A stretch of 64,000 nt of DNA from Pseudomonas graminis. GTDB taxonomy: Bacteria; Pseudomonadota; Gammaproteobacteria; Pseudomonadales; Pseudomonadaceae. The translations under genes were made by a program, and so were the position numbers. The stretch is from the NCBI RefSeq assembly GCF_002093745.1, contig NZ_MTSB01000020.1:1-64000 (forward strand). The letters are read 5' to 3'. The notes under the pieces were generated by a model, which was given only the letters and a program-made list of their open reading frames with translations, searched no databases and was not told where the DNA came from. Of this stretch, positions 27,774 to 36,900 are shown one piece after another. How positions within the stretch are numbered: position 1 is the first letter of the stretch; every line of letters starts with the position of its first letter.

Positions 27774-28418
27774 TTACTTGGCGGCTGTGGCAGCCGCTCG
27801 CTCTTTGGCAATCAGTTGGTCGGCCACTTCCAGGGTCTTTTCAGGACCGCCGGCAGAACCCAGGTCAAAGCGGTATTTGCCGTTGACGATCATGGTCGGA
27901 ACGCCTGTCACTTCGTACTTCTTGGCCAGTTCCTTGTACTGCGCGATCTTGCCTTTCACCGCAAACGAATCGAACGTCTTGAGGAACTCTTCCTTGTTGA
28001 CGCCCTGAGTGGCGAGGAAGTCGGCCATGTCGTTCTTGTCGGTCAGGCGCTTGCCGCCTTTCTGGATCGCTTCGAATACGGCTGCGTGAACCTTGTGCTC
28101 GACGCCCATCATGTCCAGCGTGATGAACAGTTGGCCGTGGGCATCCCAAGGGCCGCCGAACATGGCTGGAATACGAACGAAGTGAACGTCGGACGGAAGT
28201 TTTTCAACCCACGGGTTAATGGTCGGCTCGAATGCGTAGCAATGCGGGCAGCCATACCAGAACAGTTCGGTGACTTCGATCTTGCCCGGCTCTGCCACGG
28301 GCACAGCGCTTTTCAGCTCGACATACTGTTTGCCGGCCTCGATAGGCTCGGCGGCCTGGGCGGACATACCGAACAGACTGGCGGCAACCAGCGCGGCGCT
28401 GATGATCAGATTACGCAT
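27774..28418 (-). CDS. dsbA: Periplasmic thiol:disulfide oxidase DsbA
   Basis: This 214-residue protein has a Sec signal peptide (MRNLIISAALVAASLFGMSAQA). A thioredoxin fold carries the active site CPHC at residues 57-60 and the cis-proline GVPTMIVNG. It introduces disulfides into secreted proteins, including envelope and virulence factors. The start is preceded by AGGAGT. It heads the operon with the EEP-family gene and the diguanylate cyclase. In P. aeruginosa cytochrome c genes separate dsbA from engB; here they are missing and engB lies divergent, 294 bp away. Confidence 0.95.
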   Translation of the reverse strand: MRNLIISAALVAASLFGMSAQAAEPIEAGKQYVELKSAVPVAEPGKIEVTELFWYGCPHCYAFEPTINPWVEKLPSDVHFVRIPAMFGGPWDAHGQLFITLDMMGVEHKVHAAVFEAIQKGGKRLTDKNDMADFLATQGVNKEEFLKTFDSFAVKGKIAQYKELAKKYEVTGVPTMIVNGKYRFDLGSAGGPEKTLEVADQLIAKERAAATAAK

Positions 28419-28518
28419 GCTTTACTCCTGAGCAGAATGAATCGCCTTCAAGCGACGGTGTTTCGACCGGGCGTGAAAGCCTGAGTTCGTTAGTGTAACG
28501 CTGAGGTTGTAAAAATGG

Positions 28519-28539
28519 GCGGCCTTGGAAGGCCTTTTT
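28519..28539 (+). terminator. Hairpin in the dsbA-engB divergent gap
   Basis: Arms GGCCTT and AAGGCC with two central G bases are followed by TTTTT on the plus strand. A plus-strand terminator here, upstream of engB, would act either as an engB leader attenuator or as the end of a short transcript from the divergent region. Confidence 0.5.
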
Positions 28540-28712
28540 GCATAAGGAGTGAAGCAGGTCATGTCTGAATGTTCCAGCCGCCATTCAGAGCGCCCCGTCA
28601 GGGTGCGAGTATGGGCCGGGTGGCAGGTGTGTCATTATATGCCCACGCACTTAAACGAAACCGACACCTCTTGGCGCACCCCCATGCAGTCAAGGCCTTC
28701 ACCGGAAATCAC

Positions 28713-29348
28713 ATGCAGCTCAAAAACCCCATTCTCGGTCTGTGCCAACAGGCCACGTTCATGCTCAGCGCCGCCAAGGTCGATCAATGCCCCGATGACG
28801 AGGGTTTTGAAGTCGCCTTTGCCGGTCGCTCCAACGCGGGCAAGTCGAGCGCGCTGAACACCCTGACCCACGCCAGCCTGGCGCGTACCTCCAAGACCCC
28901 GGGACGTACGCAGCTGCTGAACTTCTTTGGTCTGGACGAAGACCGGCGTCTGGTCGACCTGCCGGGTTACGGCTACGCCAAAGTGCCCATCCCGCTCAAG
29001 CTGCACTGGCAGCGCCACCTGGAAGCTTATCTGGGCAGCCGCGAAAGCCTGAAAGGTCTGATCCTGATGATGGACATCCGTCATCCAATGACCGACTTCG
29101 ACCTGCTGATGCTGGACTGGGCCATCGCCAGCAACATGCCCATGCACATTCTGCTGACCAAGGCCGACAAGCTGACCTATGGCGCAGCCAAGAATACGCT
29201 GCTCAAGGTTCAGGCCGAGATTCGCAAGGGTTGGGGCGATGCCGTGAGCATTCAGTTGTTCTCGGCCCCCAAGCGCATGGGGCTGGAAGAGGCCTACACC
29301 GTGCTGGCCGACTGGATGGAGCTGGAAGACAAGGCGCCTGCGGAGTAA
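28713..29348 (+). CDS. engB: Ribosome-biogenesis GTPase EngB (YihA/YsxC)
   Basis: This 211-residue GTPase of the TrmE-Era-EngA-YihA class helps assemble the large ribosomal subunit. The G1 loop is [10 protein letters not shown]2 contains [14 protein letters not shown]3 is [12 protein letters not shown]4 is TKADKL, and G5 is the FSAPKR segment. The start [12 protein letters not shown] at 28713 is inside a longer open stretch; a GGAA precedes it. The gene is convergent with polA, and an sRNA locus lies between them. Confidence 0.93.
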   Translation: MQLKNPILGLCQQATFMLSAAKVDQCPDDEGFEVAFAGRSNAGKSSALNTLTHASLARTSKTPGRTQLLNFFGLDEDRRLVDLPGYGYAKVPIPLKLHWQRHLEAYLGSRESLKGLILMMDIRHPMTDFDLLMLDWAIASNMPMHILLTKADKLTYGAAKNTLLKVQAEIRKGWGDAVSIQLFSAPKRMGLEEAYTVLADWMELEDKAPAE

Positions 29349-29357
29349 ATCGCAGGC

Positions 29358-29402
29358 AAAAAAAGACCCCGGACTTCGCATGGGGAGGGGGAAGTTCCGG
29401 GG
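29358..29402 (-). terminator. Intrinsic terminator on the minus strand between engB and polA
   Basis: Arms CCCCGGACTT and AAGTTCCGGGG, with one bulged T, are bordered on the left by a run of seven A bases, so the minus-strand transcript ends in a U-run. It suits leftward transcripts from polA and lies just past the engB stop. Confidence 0.7.
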
Positions 29403-29455
29403 CTCAAGGTCCAGACCTTAGGGTGGGATCTGGATATATGCCAACACTTAACACA

Positions 29456-29588
29456 ACTAGGAGCACGATGGATTTTTCAATCAATCGAAACCTCTGACTC
29501 CTGTCCAAATGGTTAAGTTCCAGCAATGAAGAAAAGTTCACATTTCCTACAAGGTTTGACGAACTCCCCTACGAGTTCGCCCTTTTTG
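29456..29588 (+). ncRNA. ersA: Probable ErsA-type regulatory sRNA
   Basis: The engB-polA gap carries the ErsA sRNA in P. aeruginosa (Spot 42 sits at the equivalent locus in enterics). Here the gap ends on the plus strand in a clear intrinsic terminator, with arms CGAACTC (29560-29566) and GAGTTCG (29573-29579), a C-rich loop CCCTAC, and then CCCTTTTT. Single-stranded C-rich loops are what ErsA uses to pair with targets. The 3' end is well supported. The 5' end is an estimate from the reported length of about 130 nt, because I could not identify a convincing AlgU promoter. Confidence 0.65.
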
Positions 29589-29590
29589 GC

Positions 29591-32356
29591 TCAATGTGCC
29601 TCGTCCCAGTTGTTGCCGACGCCCACTTCCACGAGCAGTGGCACTGCCAGTTCTGCCGCGCCGCTCATGTGCGGACGGATCTGTTCGCTGATCTGATCGA
29701 CCAGGTCTTCGCGCACTTCCAGCACCAGTTCGTCGTGGACCTGCAGGATGACCCGCGCGTCCAGGCCGGATTCTTCCAGCCAGCCATTCACCGCCACCAT
29801 TGCTTTCTTGATGATGTCTGCCGCCGTGCCCTGCATCGGTGCGTTGATCGCCATGCGCTCGGCGCCTTTGCGCAGGGACGGGTTCTTGGCGTTGATGTCC
29901 GGCAAGTACAGGCGACGACCGAAGATGGTTTCGACAAAGCCCTGCTCGGCGGCCTGGGCGCGGGTGCGCTCCATGTAGTCCAGCACGCCGGGGTAGCGGG
30001 CGAAATAGCGGTCTACGTAGGCCTGTGACTGTTTGCGGTCCACGCCGATCTGCTTGGCCAGGCCAAACGCGCTCATGCCGTAGATCAGGCCGAAGTTGAT
30101 CGCCTTGGCGCTACGGCGCATGTCGTTGGTCACGCCGTCCAGCTCCACGCCGAAGACTTCCGCCGCCGTTGCCCGGTGAACGTCCAGGTCGTTGCGGAAC
30201 GCATGCAGCAAGCCTTCGTCCCTGGCAAGGTGCGCCATGATCCGCAGTTCGATCTGTGAATAGTCAGCGGCCAGCAGTTTGTAACCCTTTGGCGCCACGA
30301 ACGCCTGACGAATCCGGCGCCCTTCGGCGGTGCGGATGGGAATGTTCTGCAGGTTCGGATCACTGGAGGACAAGCGCCCGGTCACGGCCACGGCCTGATG
30401 ATAAGACGTGTGAATACGGCCGGTGCGCGGGTTGATCTGCTCGGGCAGGCGGTCGGTGTAAGTGCTTTTGAGCTTGCTCATCGAGCGGTATTGCATCAGC
30501 ACCTTGGGCAGCGGGAAGTCCTGTTCCGCCAGTTCGGCGAGCACTGCCTCGGCAGTGGAGGGCTGGCCCGTTGCCGTCTTGCTCAGAATCGGCATGCCGA
30601 GTTTTTCGTAAAGAATCACGCCGAGCTGCTTGGGCGAGCCCAGGTTGAATTCTTCACCGGCAATCGCGAAGGCTTCGCGCTCCAGCGCGGTCATCTTGTC
30701 GCCCAGCTCGACGCTCTGGATGCCCAGCAGGTTGGCATCGACCAGCGCGCCCTGGCGTTCAATGCCCGCCAATACGGGGACAAGCGGCATTTCGATCTCG
30801 TTGAGGACGGGCTGCAACGTCGGTATTGCCGCCAGACGCGCCTCGAAGACCTCATGCAGGCGCAGGGTCAGGTCGGCTTCTTCAGCGGCGTAGTTGCCTG
30901 CCTGCTCGATGGCAATCTGGTCGAAGGTCAGTTGCTTGGCACCTTTGCCGGCGATGTCCTGGAAGTTGATCGGCGTGTGCGTCAGGTACTTGGCCACCAG
31001 GCTGTCGCGGTCATGGCGGGTCGCGGTGGAGTCCAGCACGTAGGATTCCAGAATGGTGTCGAACCGGACGCCCTGCAAATCGATGCCTTGAGCCTGATCG
31101 CCGTCGATTGCGCAGTTGGCGAGCAGATTGATGGCGAACTTGGCATGCTGACCGACCTTGGTCTTGCTCGGGTCTTCCAGCAGTGGTTTGAGGGTCTTGA
31201 GGACGGTGTCACGATCCAGTTGCTGCGGAACGCCCATGTACGAATGGGTCAACGGGATATAAGCCGCTTCGTGGGTCTGGATGGCAAAAGACAGACCGAC
31301 CAGTTGCGCACGCTGAGCGTCGTTGCCGTTGCTCTGAGTGACGAAAGCAAACAGCGGCGCGGCTTGAAGTTTTTTCAGCCAGGCGTCGAACCGGTCCTGT
31401 TCAAGAATCACTTCGTACGCGGCTTCTTTGGCCGCCACGGTCGGCTCTTCGACCGGCAGTTCCTGCCCGGCGCGTTTGGCGTCGCGCTGCAAGTCTTCGA
31501 TCCAGCTCTTGAATTCCAGCTCGGCGTACAGCTCCATCAGCGTGTCGCGATCAGGCTCGCCGCAATGCAGCTGGTCCAGCTCGATGTCCAGCGGCACGTC
31601 GATCTTGATGGTCGCCAGCTCGTAGGACAGAAAGGCCATCTCACGGTGTTCTTCGAGTTTGGCGGCGAGGGTCTTGGCCCCCCGGATCGGCAGGGTTGCG
31701 ACCTTTTCAAGGTTGTCGTAAAGCTCCTTGATCCCGCCACCAACGCCGACCAGCAGGCCGACGGCGGTTTTTTCACCGACGCCGGGCACGCCGGGAATGT
31801 TATCGACCTTGTCGCCCATCAGCGCGAGGTAATCGATGATGTGCTCAGGGCCGACGCCGAATTTTTCTTTCACGCCTGCGACGTCCAGCACGCTGCCGGT
31901 CATGGTGTTGACCAGGGTGATGTGGCCGTCGACCAGTTGCGCCATGTCCTTGTCGCCGGTGGAGATGACCACCGGGCGATCCGCCGCCGCGCTGCTGCGC
32001 GCCAAGGTGCCGATCACGTCGTCCGCTTCGACGCCTTCAACGCACAAAAACGGGTAGCCCATGCCCTTTACGCAGGCGTGCAACAGATCGACCTGCACGC
32101 GCAGGTCGTCCGGCATGCTGGGCCGGTTGGCCTTGTAATCGGTGTACAGCGCGTCCCGAAACGTCCCGCCCTTGGCGTCGAAGACCACGGCCAGCGGGCT
32201 GTCCGGGTACTGGCGGCGCAGGCTTTTGAGCATGTTCAGCACGCCTTTGACGGCGCCGGTCGGCAACCCTTTGGACGTGGTCAGGGGAGGCAGTGCGTGG
32301 AAGGCGCGGTAGAGGTAAGACGAACCGTCCACCAGGACAAGCGGCGCTTGGGTCAT
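29591..32356 (-). CDS. polA: DNA polymerase I, proofreading site apparently lost
   Basis: This 921-residue polymerase has a 5' nuclease domain (GDKDMAQLV, GDKVDNIPGVPGVGEKTA) at residues 1-290, a 3'-5' exonuclease-like domain near 315-515, and a polymerase domain with DYSQIELRIMAH and HDELVLEV. It removes primers and repairs gaps. The exonuclease metal ligands are altered: the E. coli DTE at 355-357 corresponds to Val339-Thr-Gln341 here. The KYDRG aspartate (E. coli 424) is Ala408 in KFAIN, while the later YAAEEAD segment is kept. Proofreading is probably absent. The ATG at 32356 begins MTQAPLVLVDGSSYLYRAFH. Confidence 0.96.
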   Translation of the reverse strand: MTQAPLVLVDGSSYLYRAFHALPPLTTSKGLPTGAVKGVLNMLKSLRRQYPDSPLAVVFDAKGGTFRDALYTDYKANRPSMPDDLRVQVDLLHACVKGMGYPFLCVEGVEADDVIGTLARSSAAADRPVVISTGDKDMAQLVDGHITLVNTMTGSVLDVAGVKEKFGVGPEHIIDYLALMGDKVDNIPGVPGVGEKTAVGLLVGVGGGIKELYDNLEKVATLPIRGAKTLAAKLEEHREMAFLSYELATIKIDVPLDIELDQLHCGEPDRDTLMELYAELEFKSWIEDLQRDAKRAGQELPVEEPTVAAKEAAYEVILEQDRFDAWLKKLQAAPLFAFVTQSNGNDAQRAQLVGLSFAIQTHEAAYIPLTHSYMGVPQQLDRDTVLKTLKPLLEDPSKTKVGQHAKFAINLLANCAIDGDQAQGIDLQGVRFDTILESYVLDSTATRHDRDSLVAKYLTHTPINFQDIAGKGAKQLTFDQIAIEQAGNYAAEEADLTLRLHEVFEARLAAIPTLQPVLNEIEMPLVPVLAGIERQGALVDANLLGIQSVELGDKMTALEREAFAIAGEEFNLGSPKQLGVILYEKLGMPILSKTATGQPSTAEAVLAELAEQDFPLPKVLMQYRSMSKLKSTYTDRLPEQINPRTGRIHTSYHQAVAVTGRLSSSDPNLQNIPIRTAEGRRIRQAFVAPKGYKLLAADYSQIELRIMAHLARDEGLLHAFRNDLDVHRATAAEVFGVELDGVTNDMRRSAKAINFGLIYGMSAFGLAKQIGVDRKQSQAYVDRYFARYPGVLDYMERTRAQAAEQGFVETIFGRRLYLPDINAKNPSLRKGAERMAINAPMQGTAADIIKKAMVAVNGWLEESGLDARVILQVHDELVLEVREDLVDQISEQIRPHMSGAAELAVPLLVEVGVGNNWDEAH

Positions 32357-32430
32357 GAGCAGAATCAACCTTTTCGGCGGGGTCGGCGCTAGAATGCGCG
32401 AACCATTGACGACAAAGGGACAAGGTTATC

Positions 32431-32718
32431 ATGCGCAAGGTAAATCGACTGTTATTGACCGGCCTGTTGGCACTTTGCCCTTTGCTTGCCGTGGCGGCGG
32501 AGGACTCACCTTCGGCAGCGCCGGACGTTACCATTCGCACTGATGGCGACAGAACCATTCAGGAATACCGCCAGAACGGCTTCCTGTACGCGGTGAAGAT
32601 CACCCCGAAGCACGGCAAACCCTATTTCCTGGTGCGCGCCGATGGTACAAGCCCAAACTTCATTCGTTCGGACCAACCGGATATGCTGATCCCGCAGTGG
32701 GAAATATTCAGCTGGTAG
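32431..32718 (+). CDS. DUF2782 secreted protein
   Basis: This 95-residue protein has a signal peptide (MRKVNRLLLTGLLALCPLLAVA) and a mature domain of about 70 residues (DVTIRTDGDRTIQEYRQNG, VKITPKHGKPYFLVRADG, PQWEIFSW) characteristic of DUF2782. The function is unknown. It diverges from polA across 74 bp and precedes thrB by 49 bp, so it probably shares a transcript with thrB, an order conserved in Pseudomonas. Confidence 0.85.
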   Translation: MRKVNRLLLTGLLALCPLLAVAAEDSPSAAPDVTIRTDGDRTIQEYRQNGFLYAVKITPKHGKPYFLVRADGTSPNFIRSDQPDMLIPQWEIFSW

Positions 32719-32767
32719 CTGTTATCCGGCAGCACCCTACATTCACTTAACTGTTGGCAGTCCCGAT

Positions 32768-33718
32768 ATGTCTGTTTTTACCCCACTGGCTCGGCCCGAG
32801 CTGGAAACATTTCTTGCCCCTTACGGGCTCGGCCGTCTGCTTGACTATCAGGGCATTGCTGCCGGTAGTGAAAACACCAATTACTTCATCAGCCTGGAGC
32901 AGGGCGAGTTTGTCCTGACCCTGGTCGAGCGCGGCCCGGTTCAGGAGATGCCGTTCTTCATCGAACTGCTCGACGTGCTACACGAAGCCGATTTGCCGGT
33001 GCCTTACGCCTTGCGCACCACCGACGGCCAAGCCCTGCGGGAACTGGCGAGCAAGCCTGCGCTTTTGCAGCCGCGCCTGCCCGGCAAGCACATCAGCGAG
33101 CCGAACACCCAGCATTGCGTGCAGATCGGCGAGCTGTTGGCCAATCTGCATCTGGCGACCCGCGAACAGATCCTTGAGCGCAAGACCGATCGGGGTCTGG
33201 ACTGGATGCTCAGTGAAGGTCGGAATTTTCTGTCGCACCTGGGTGAGGCTCAGCGGACGTTGCTTGAGGCCAGCCTTCAGGAGATCGAAGACCTCACACC
33301 GCAGATCATGGCGCTGCCCCGCGCCAACCTGCATGCCGACCTGTTTCGCGACAACGTGTTGTTCGAAGGGACACACCTGACCGGGCTGATCGATTTTTAC
33401 AACGCCTGTTCCGGTCCGATGCTCTACGACCTGGCAATCGCACTCAACGACTGGTGCTCACGCGAGGACGGCCAGCTCGACGCCGTCCGCGCCCGCGCCT
33501 TGTTGGGCGCTTACGCAGGCCTGCGACCGTTTACGGCTGCGGAGTCAAAGCTCTGGAACACCATGCTGCGCATAGCCTGCGTGCGTTTCTGGCTGTCACG
33601 CCTGATCGCCGCCGAGACCTTTGCTGGCCAGGACGTGCTGATTCACGACCCCGTGGAGTTCGAGCAGCGTCTGGCCGAGCGCCAGGCGCCCACTGTCGCG
33701 TTGCCGTTTGCACTCTGA
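32768..33718 (+). CDS. thrB: Homoserine kinase, APH-fold type
   Basis: This 316-residue enzyme phosphorylates homoserine in threonine synthesis. It belongs to the aminoglycoside-phosphotransferase-fold type used by pseudomonads rather than the GHMP type of E. coli. Visible motifs are the nucleotide loop GSENTNYFI, the catalytic ANLHADLFRDNVLF, and the metal-binding GLIDFYNACSGP. The start ATG follows a weak site. It is unlinked to thrA or thrC here. A short palindromic repeat at 33733 follows and may help end transcription. Confidence 0.92.
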   Translation: MSVFTPLARPELETFLAPYGLGRLLDYQGIAAGSENTNYFISLEQGEFVLTLVERGPVQEMPFFIELLDVLHEADLPVPYALRTTDGQALRELASKPALLQPRLPGKHISEPNTQHCVQIGELLANLHLATREQILERKTDRGLDWMLSEGRNFLSHLGEAQRTLLEASLQEIEDLTPQIMALPRANLHADLFRDNVLFEGTHLTGLIDFYNACSGPMLYDLAIALNDWCSREDGQLDAVRARALLGAYAGLRPFTAAESKLWNTMLRIACVRFWLSRLIAAETFAGQDVLIHDPVEFEQRLAERQAPTVALPFAL

Positions 33719-33732
33719 CGGATGCTCCGCTT

Positions 33733-33773
33733 TTGACTGTCGTGCCAATGCTCCGCGTCGGCACGACAGTCAA
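33733..33773. repeat. Short palindromic repeat, best-preserved copy
   Basis: Perfect 14-bp arms TTGACTGTCGTGCC and GGCACGACAGTCAA enclose AATGCTCCGCGTC. The inner GTGCCAATGCTCCGCGTCGG is shared in varied form with the other copies of this family. It lies between the convergent genes thrB and znuA. Confidence 0.75.
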
Positions 33774-33807
33774 GCGTGAGCGAGCAGTGCCTGAAGTGCC
33801 TGAGCAC

Positions 33808-34752
33808 TCAAAGACTGCTCAGGCAGCCCGCCAGATCATCCGCCAGTTTCTGCAGCACCTGCTCGTAACCCTGCGCAGTGGCCTGGGTGTAGCCGCCCAG
33901 CCCGTCGAGTTCTGCCAGTTTGACCGGCAGCCCGGCGCTTAGCGTTTCGGCCAGACGAGGGCGCAGCGGTGGTTCGCTGAATACGCAGGTCTTGCCCGCG
34001 GCTTTCAGACGCTCGCGCATGGCAGCTACATGCTGCGCGCCGGGCTGGATCTCGGCGGCGATGGCGAAGACGCCGGCATGTTTGAGCCCGTAAGCCTCTT
34101 CGAAATAATCGAACGCCTCGTGGAACACGAAATAAGGCTTGCCCGTGACGGCACTGACACGGTCTTTGATGCGCGCGTCCAGCGCATCCAGACGCTTGCT
34201 GAACGCCCCTGCATTACTGGCGTAGCGTGCGGCATTGGCCGGGTCGGCGGCGCTCAGGTCTGCAGCCATTTTGGCTGCAATCACCCGGGCGTTGACCGTC
34301 GACAGCCAGAGGTGCGAGTCCAGGCTGCCGGGCCGATGATCGTGATCATGCTCGTCGGTGTCGTGGTCATGAGCGTGGTCGTCATGGGAGGCATTGTCTT
34401 CGCCAAAGTGGCGCAGGTGCATGCCCGGCAGCGATTGCACGGCCACCGAAGGCAATGTGCGGCCCTGAATGACGCGCGGCAGGAAGGTTTCCATGTCCGG
34501 GCCGATCCAGTAGAGCAGGTCGACCTCCTTCACGCGCCGTACGTCGGATGGGCGCAGCGCGTAATTGTGAGGTGATGCGCCGGGTGGCAGAAGCACTTCC
34601 GGCTTGCCGACGCCGTCCTGTACAGCCGCCGCAATCAGCTGCAATGGCTTGATACTGGTCAGCACTCTGACCTCGGCGTGAGCAGGGGCAACGATCAGCA
34701 GACTGACCCACAAAACAGCAACAAGATTGAAAAGACGGCGCACTCGAATCAC
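33808..34752 (-). CDS. znuA: Zinc ABC transporter periplasmic binding protein
   Basis: This 314-residue cluster A-I binding protein has a signal peptide ending PAHA|EVRV. Zinc-site residues visible are His62 in SPHNYAL, His147 in DSHLWL and His211 in FHEAFDYF. A histidine/aspartate-rich flexible loop spans about residues 112-139 and is typical of zinc rather than manganese binders. It captures periplasmic zinc for ZnuBC. The gene is divergent from zur-znuC-znuB, with a Zur-box-like site in the 58-bp gap. Confidence 0.94.
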   Translation of the reverse strand: MIRVRRLFNLVAVLWVSLLIVAPAHAEVRVLTSIKPLQLIAAAVQDGVGKPEVLLPPGASPHNYALRPSDVRRVKEVDLLYWIGPDMETFLPRVIQGRTLPSVAVQSLPGMHLRHFGEDNASHDDHAHDHDTDEHDHDHRPGSLDSHLWLSTVNARVIAAKMAADLSAADPANAARYASNAGAFSKRLDALDARIKDRVSAVTGKPYFVFHEAFDYFEEAYGLKHAGVFAIAAEIQPGAQHVAAMRERLKAAGKTCVFSEPPLRPRLAETLSAGLPVKLAELDGLGGYTQATAQGYEQVLQKLADDLAGCLSSL

Positions 34753-34771
34753 TCATATAAGCCAGGAACGG

Positions 34772-34784
34772 GTAACATAATAAC
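34772..34784. promoter_or_regulatory. Candidate Zur box in the znuA-zur gap
   Basis: The site reads GTAACATAATAAC, close to the palindromic GTTATANNATAAC pattern of gammaproteobacterial Zur sites. It lies between the divergent znuA and zur genes, where one dimer could control both directions. Confidence 0.6.
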
Positions 34785-34810
34785 GTCTCTAGCCAATATC
34801 GTCGCTGCTC

Positions 34811-35293
34811 ATGCCCAATACTCCCCTGGCCAGTCGCCCCCATGATCATTCCCACTGCGTGCATTCGGCCCTCGCCGAAGCGGACGCTTTGTGCATAAAA
34901 CAGGGGCTGCGCCTGACGACATTGCGCCGTCGCGTGCTGGAGCTGGTGTGGCAAAGCCACAAACCGCTGGGTGCCTACGACATCCTGGCAGTCCTCAGCG
35001 AGGAAGACGGTCGCCGCGCCGCGCCGCCCACGGTGTACCGCGCGCTGGATTTCCTGCTGGAAAACGGCTTGGTCCATCGTATCGCCTCGCTCAACGCCTT
35101 CACCGGCTGTAACCACCCGACCCACGCGCATCAGGGGCAGTTTCTGATCTGTCGCGTGTGCCACGCCGCCATCGAGTTGCAGCACCCTGCAATCAGTAAT
35201 GCGGTAGTCGATGCTGCTGCCGGCGTCGGTTTTGCGGTCGAAGGCCAGACGGTCGAGATCGTCGGTGTGTGTTCCGGCTGCAAGGCCGCCTGA
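34811..35293 (+). CDS. zur: Zinc uptake regulator Zur (Fur family)
   Basis: This 160-residue Fur-family repressor has a winged helix in the N-terminal half ([27 protein letters not shown], then [20 protein letters not shown]). A C-terminal metal domain has structural zinc cysteines in CRVCH and the terminal CSGC, plus a [10 protein letters not shown] histidine cluster. Zinc-loaded Zur represses zinc import. The stop codon overlaps the znuC start (TGATG), so regulator and transporter are translated together and the operon is probably autoregulated. Confidence 0.94.
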   Translation: MPNTPLASRPHDHSHCVHSALAEADALCIKQGLRLTTLRRRVLELVWQSHKPLGAYDILAVLSEEDGRRAAPPTVYRALDFLLENGLVHRIASLNAFTGCNHPTHAHQGQFLICRVCHAAIELQHPAISNAVVDAAAGVGFAVEGQTVEIVGVCSGCKAA

Positions 35294-36081
35294 TGACGGA
35301 TGCATTGATACGTCTGGAGCAAGTCGCGGTCACTCTGTCCGGGCAAAGCGTGCTGGACAATATCCAGCTCAGCGTTCGCCCCGGCGAGATCGTCACGCTG
35401 ATCGGCCCCAATGGCGCAGGCAAGACTACGCTGGTGCGTGCCGTGCTGGGTTTGCTCAAGCCCGACTCCGGCACGGTCTGGCGCAAGCCCAGGCTGCGCG
35501 TCGGTTACATGCCGCAAAAGCTGCATGTGGATCAGACCCTGCCGTTGTCGGTGCTGCGCTTTCTGCAACTGGTGCCCGGCGTGAGTCGTGCGGCTGCACA
35601 GTCGGCGCTGGAAGAGGTCGGTGCCGAAAAAGTCATCGACAGCCCTTTGCAGGGCATTTCCGGCGGTGAAATGCAGCGTGTTCTGTTGGCCCGTGCCTTG
35701 TTGCGCGAGCCTGAGCTGCTGGTGCTCGACGAGCCCGTGCAGGGCGTCGACGTCGCCGGGCAGGCCGAGCTGTACAGCCTGATCACCCGATTGCGTGACC
35801 GTCATCGGTGCGGTGTATTGATGGTGTCCCACGATCTGCACCTGGTGATGAGCACCACCGATCAGGTGGTGTGCCTGAATCGCCACGTCTGCTGTTCCGG
35901 TCATCCCGAGCAGGTCAGCCATGATCCGGCGTTCGTCGAGCTGTTCGGCAAGAATGCGCAGAGCCTGGCGATCTACCACCACCATCACGACCACGCCCAT
36001 GATCTGCATGGTGCCGTCGTGACCGATGCCCCGGCGGCGCCCCACACTCACGTTCATGGAGACAGCTGCAAGCATGGCTGA
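35293..36081 (+). CDS. znuC: Zinc ABC transporter ATPase
   Basis: This 262-residue ATPase has Walker [10 protein letters not shown], signature motif [15 protein letters not shown], Walker [13 protein letters not shown], and the His-switch VSHDLHLV. The C terminus has a histidine-rich tail ([13 protein letters not shown], then [12 protein letters not shown]) that probably binds zinc or acts as a sensor. The ATG overlaps the zur stop and its 3' end overlaps znuB by eight bases. Confidence 0.94.
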   Translation: MTDALIRLEQVAVTLSGQSVLDNIQLSVRPGEIVTLIGPNGAGKTTLVRAVLGLLKPDSGTVWRKPRLRVGYMPQKLHVDQTLPLSVLRFLQLVPGVSRAAAQSALEEVGAEKVIDSPLQGISGGEMQRVLLARALLREPELLVLDEPVQGVDVAGQAELYSLITRLRDRHRCGVLMVSHDLHLVMSTTDQVVCLNRHVCCSGHPEQVSHDPAFVELFGKNAQSLAIYHHHHDHAHDLHGAVVTDAPAAPHTHVHGDSCKHG

Positions 36082-36862
36082 TTTTCTACTGTATGCCTTG
36101 CTCGCAGGCGTTGCACTCGCTCTGGTTGCCGGTCCGCTCGGGTCCTTTGTAGTCTGGCGGCGCATGGCCTATTTCGGCGACACACTGTCCCATGCCGCAT
36201 TGCTCGGCGTGGCGCTCGGCTTTTTGCTGGACATCAGCCCGACCATTGCGGTGACCGTTGGCTGCCTGTTGCTGGCGGTGCTGCTGGTCACGCTGCAACA
36301 GCGCCAGCCACTGGCGTCGGACACGCTGCTGGGGATTCTCGCGCCGAGCACGCTGTCGCTCGGGTTGGTGGTGCTCAGTTTCATGCACGAAGTGCGGATC
36401 GACCTGATGGCTTACCTGTTCGGTGATCTGCTGGCGATCAGCCCGGCTGATCTGGCCTGGATTCTGGGTGGCAGCACGCTGGTGCTGGTGCTGATCGTTG
36501 CGCTGTGGCGGCCATTGCTGGCCATGACCGTTCACGAGGAGCTGGCGCGAGTCGAGGGCCTGCCTGTCGCTGCGCTGCGCATGGCGCTGATGCTGCTGAT
36601 CGCGGTCGTGATTGCGGTGGCGATGAAAATTGTCGGTGTTTTGCTGATTACCTCGTTGCTGATCATTCCGGCAGCTGCGGCACAACGTCACGCCCGCTCG
36701 CCGGAACAGATGGCTGTGGGCGCAAGCCTGCTGGGCGTGATTGCGGTCTGTGCCGGGCTATCATTATCATGGTTCAAGGACACCCCGGCAGGACCGTCTA
36801 TAGTGGTATCCGCTGCGGCGTTGTTCTTGCTCAGCTTTGTTCTACCCAGGCGAGCGGTGTAG
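36074..36862 (+). CDS. znuB: Zinc ABC transporter permease
   Basis: This 262-residue ABC-3 family permease has about seven to eight membrane helices. Typical segments are [27 protein letters not shown] near the start and [27 protein letters not shown]. The start [15 protein letters not shown] is preceded by GGAGA and lies inside the 3' end of znuC. It completes the znuABC zinc importer and ends 38 bp before the lipoprotein gene. Confidence 0.94.
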   Translation: MADFLLYALLAGVALALVAGPLGSFVVWRRMAYFGDTLSHAALLGVALGFLLDISPTIAVTVGCLLLAVLLVTLQQRQPLASDTLLGILAPSTLSLGLVVLSFMHEVRIDLMAYLFGDLLAISPADLAWILGGSTLVLVLIVALWRPLLAMTVHEELARVEGLPVAALRMALMLLIAVVIAVAMKIVGVLLITSLLIIPAAAAQRHARSPEQMAVGASLLGVIAVCAGLSLSWFKDTPAGPSIVVSAAALFLLSFVLPRRAV

Positions 36863-36900
36863 ACTTGCTCGTTTTTTGCGCAAACTAGAGAATCGCAGGA

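Noticed and set aside
30398-32392. Long open frame antisense to polA (664 codons)
   Set aside because: Its codons mirror the polA reading frame in GC-rich DNA, and it has no recognisable protein family or ribosome site.
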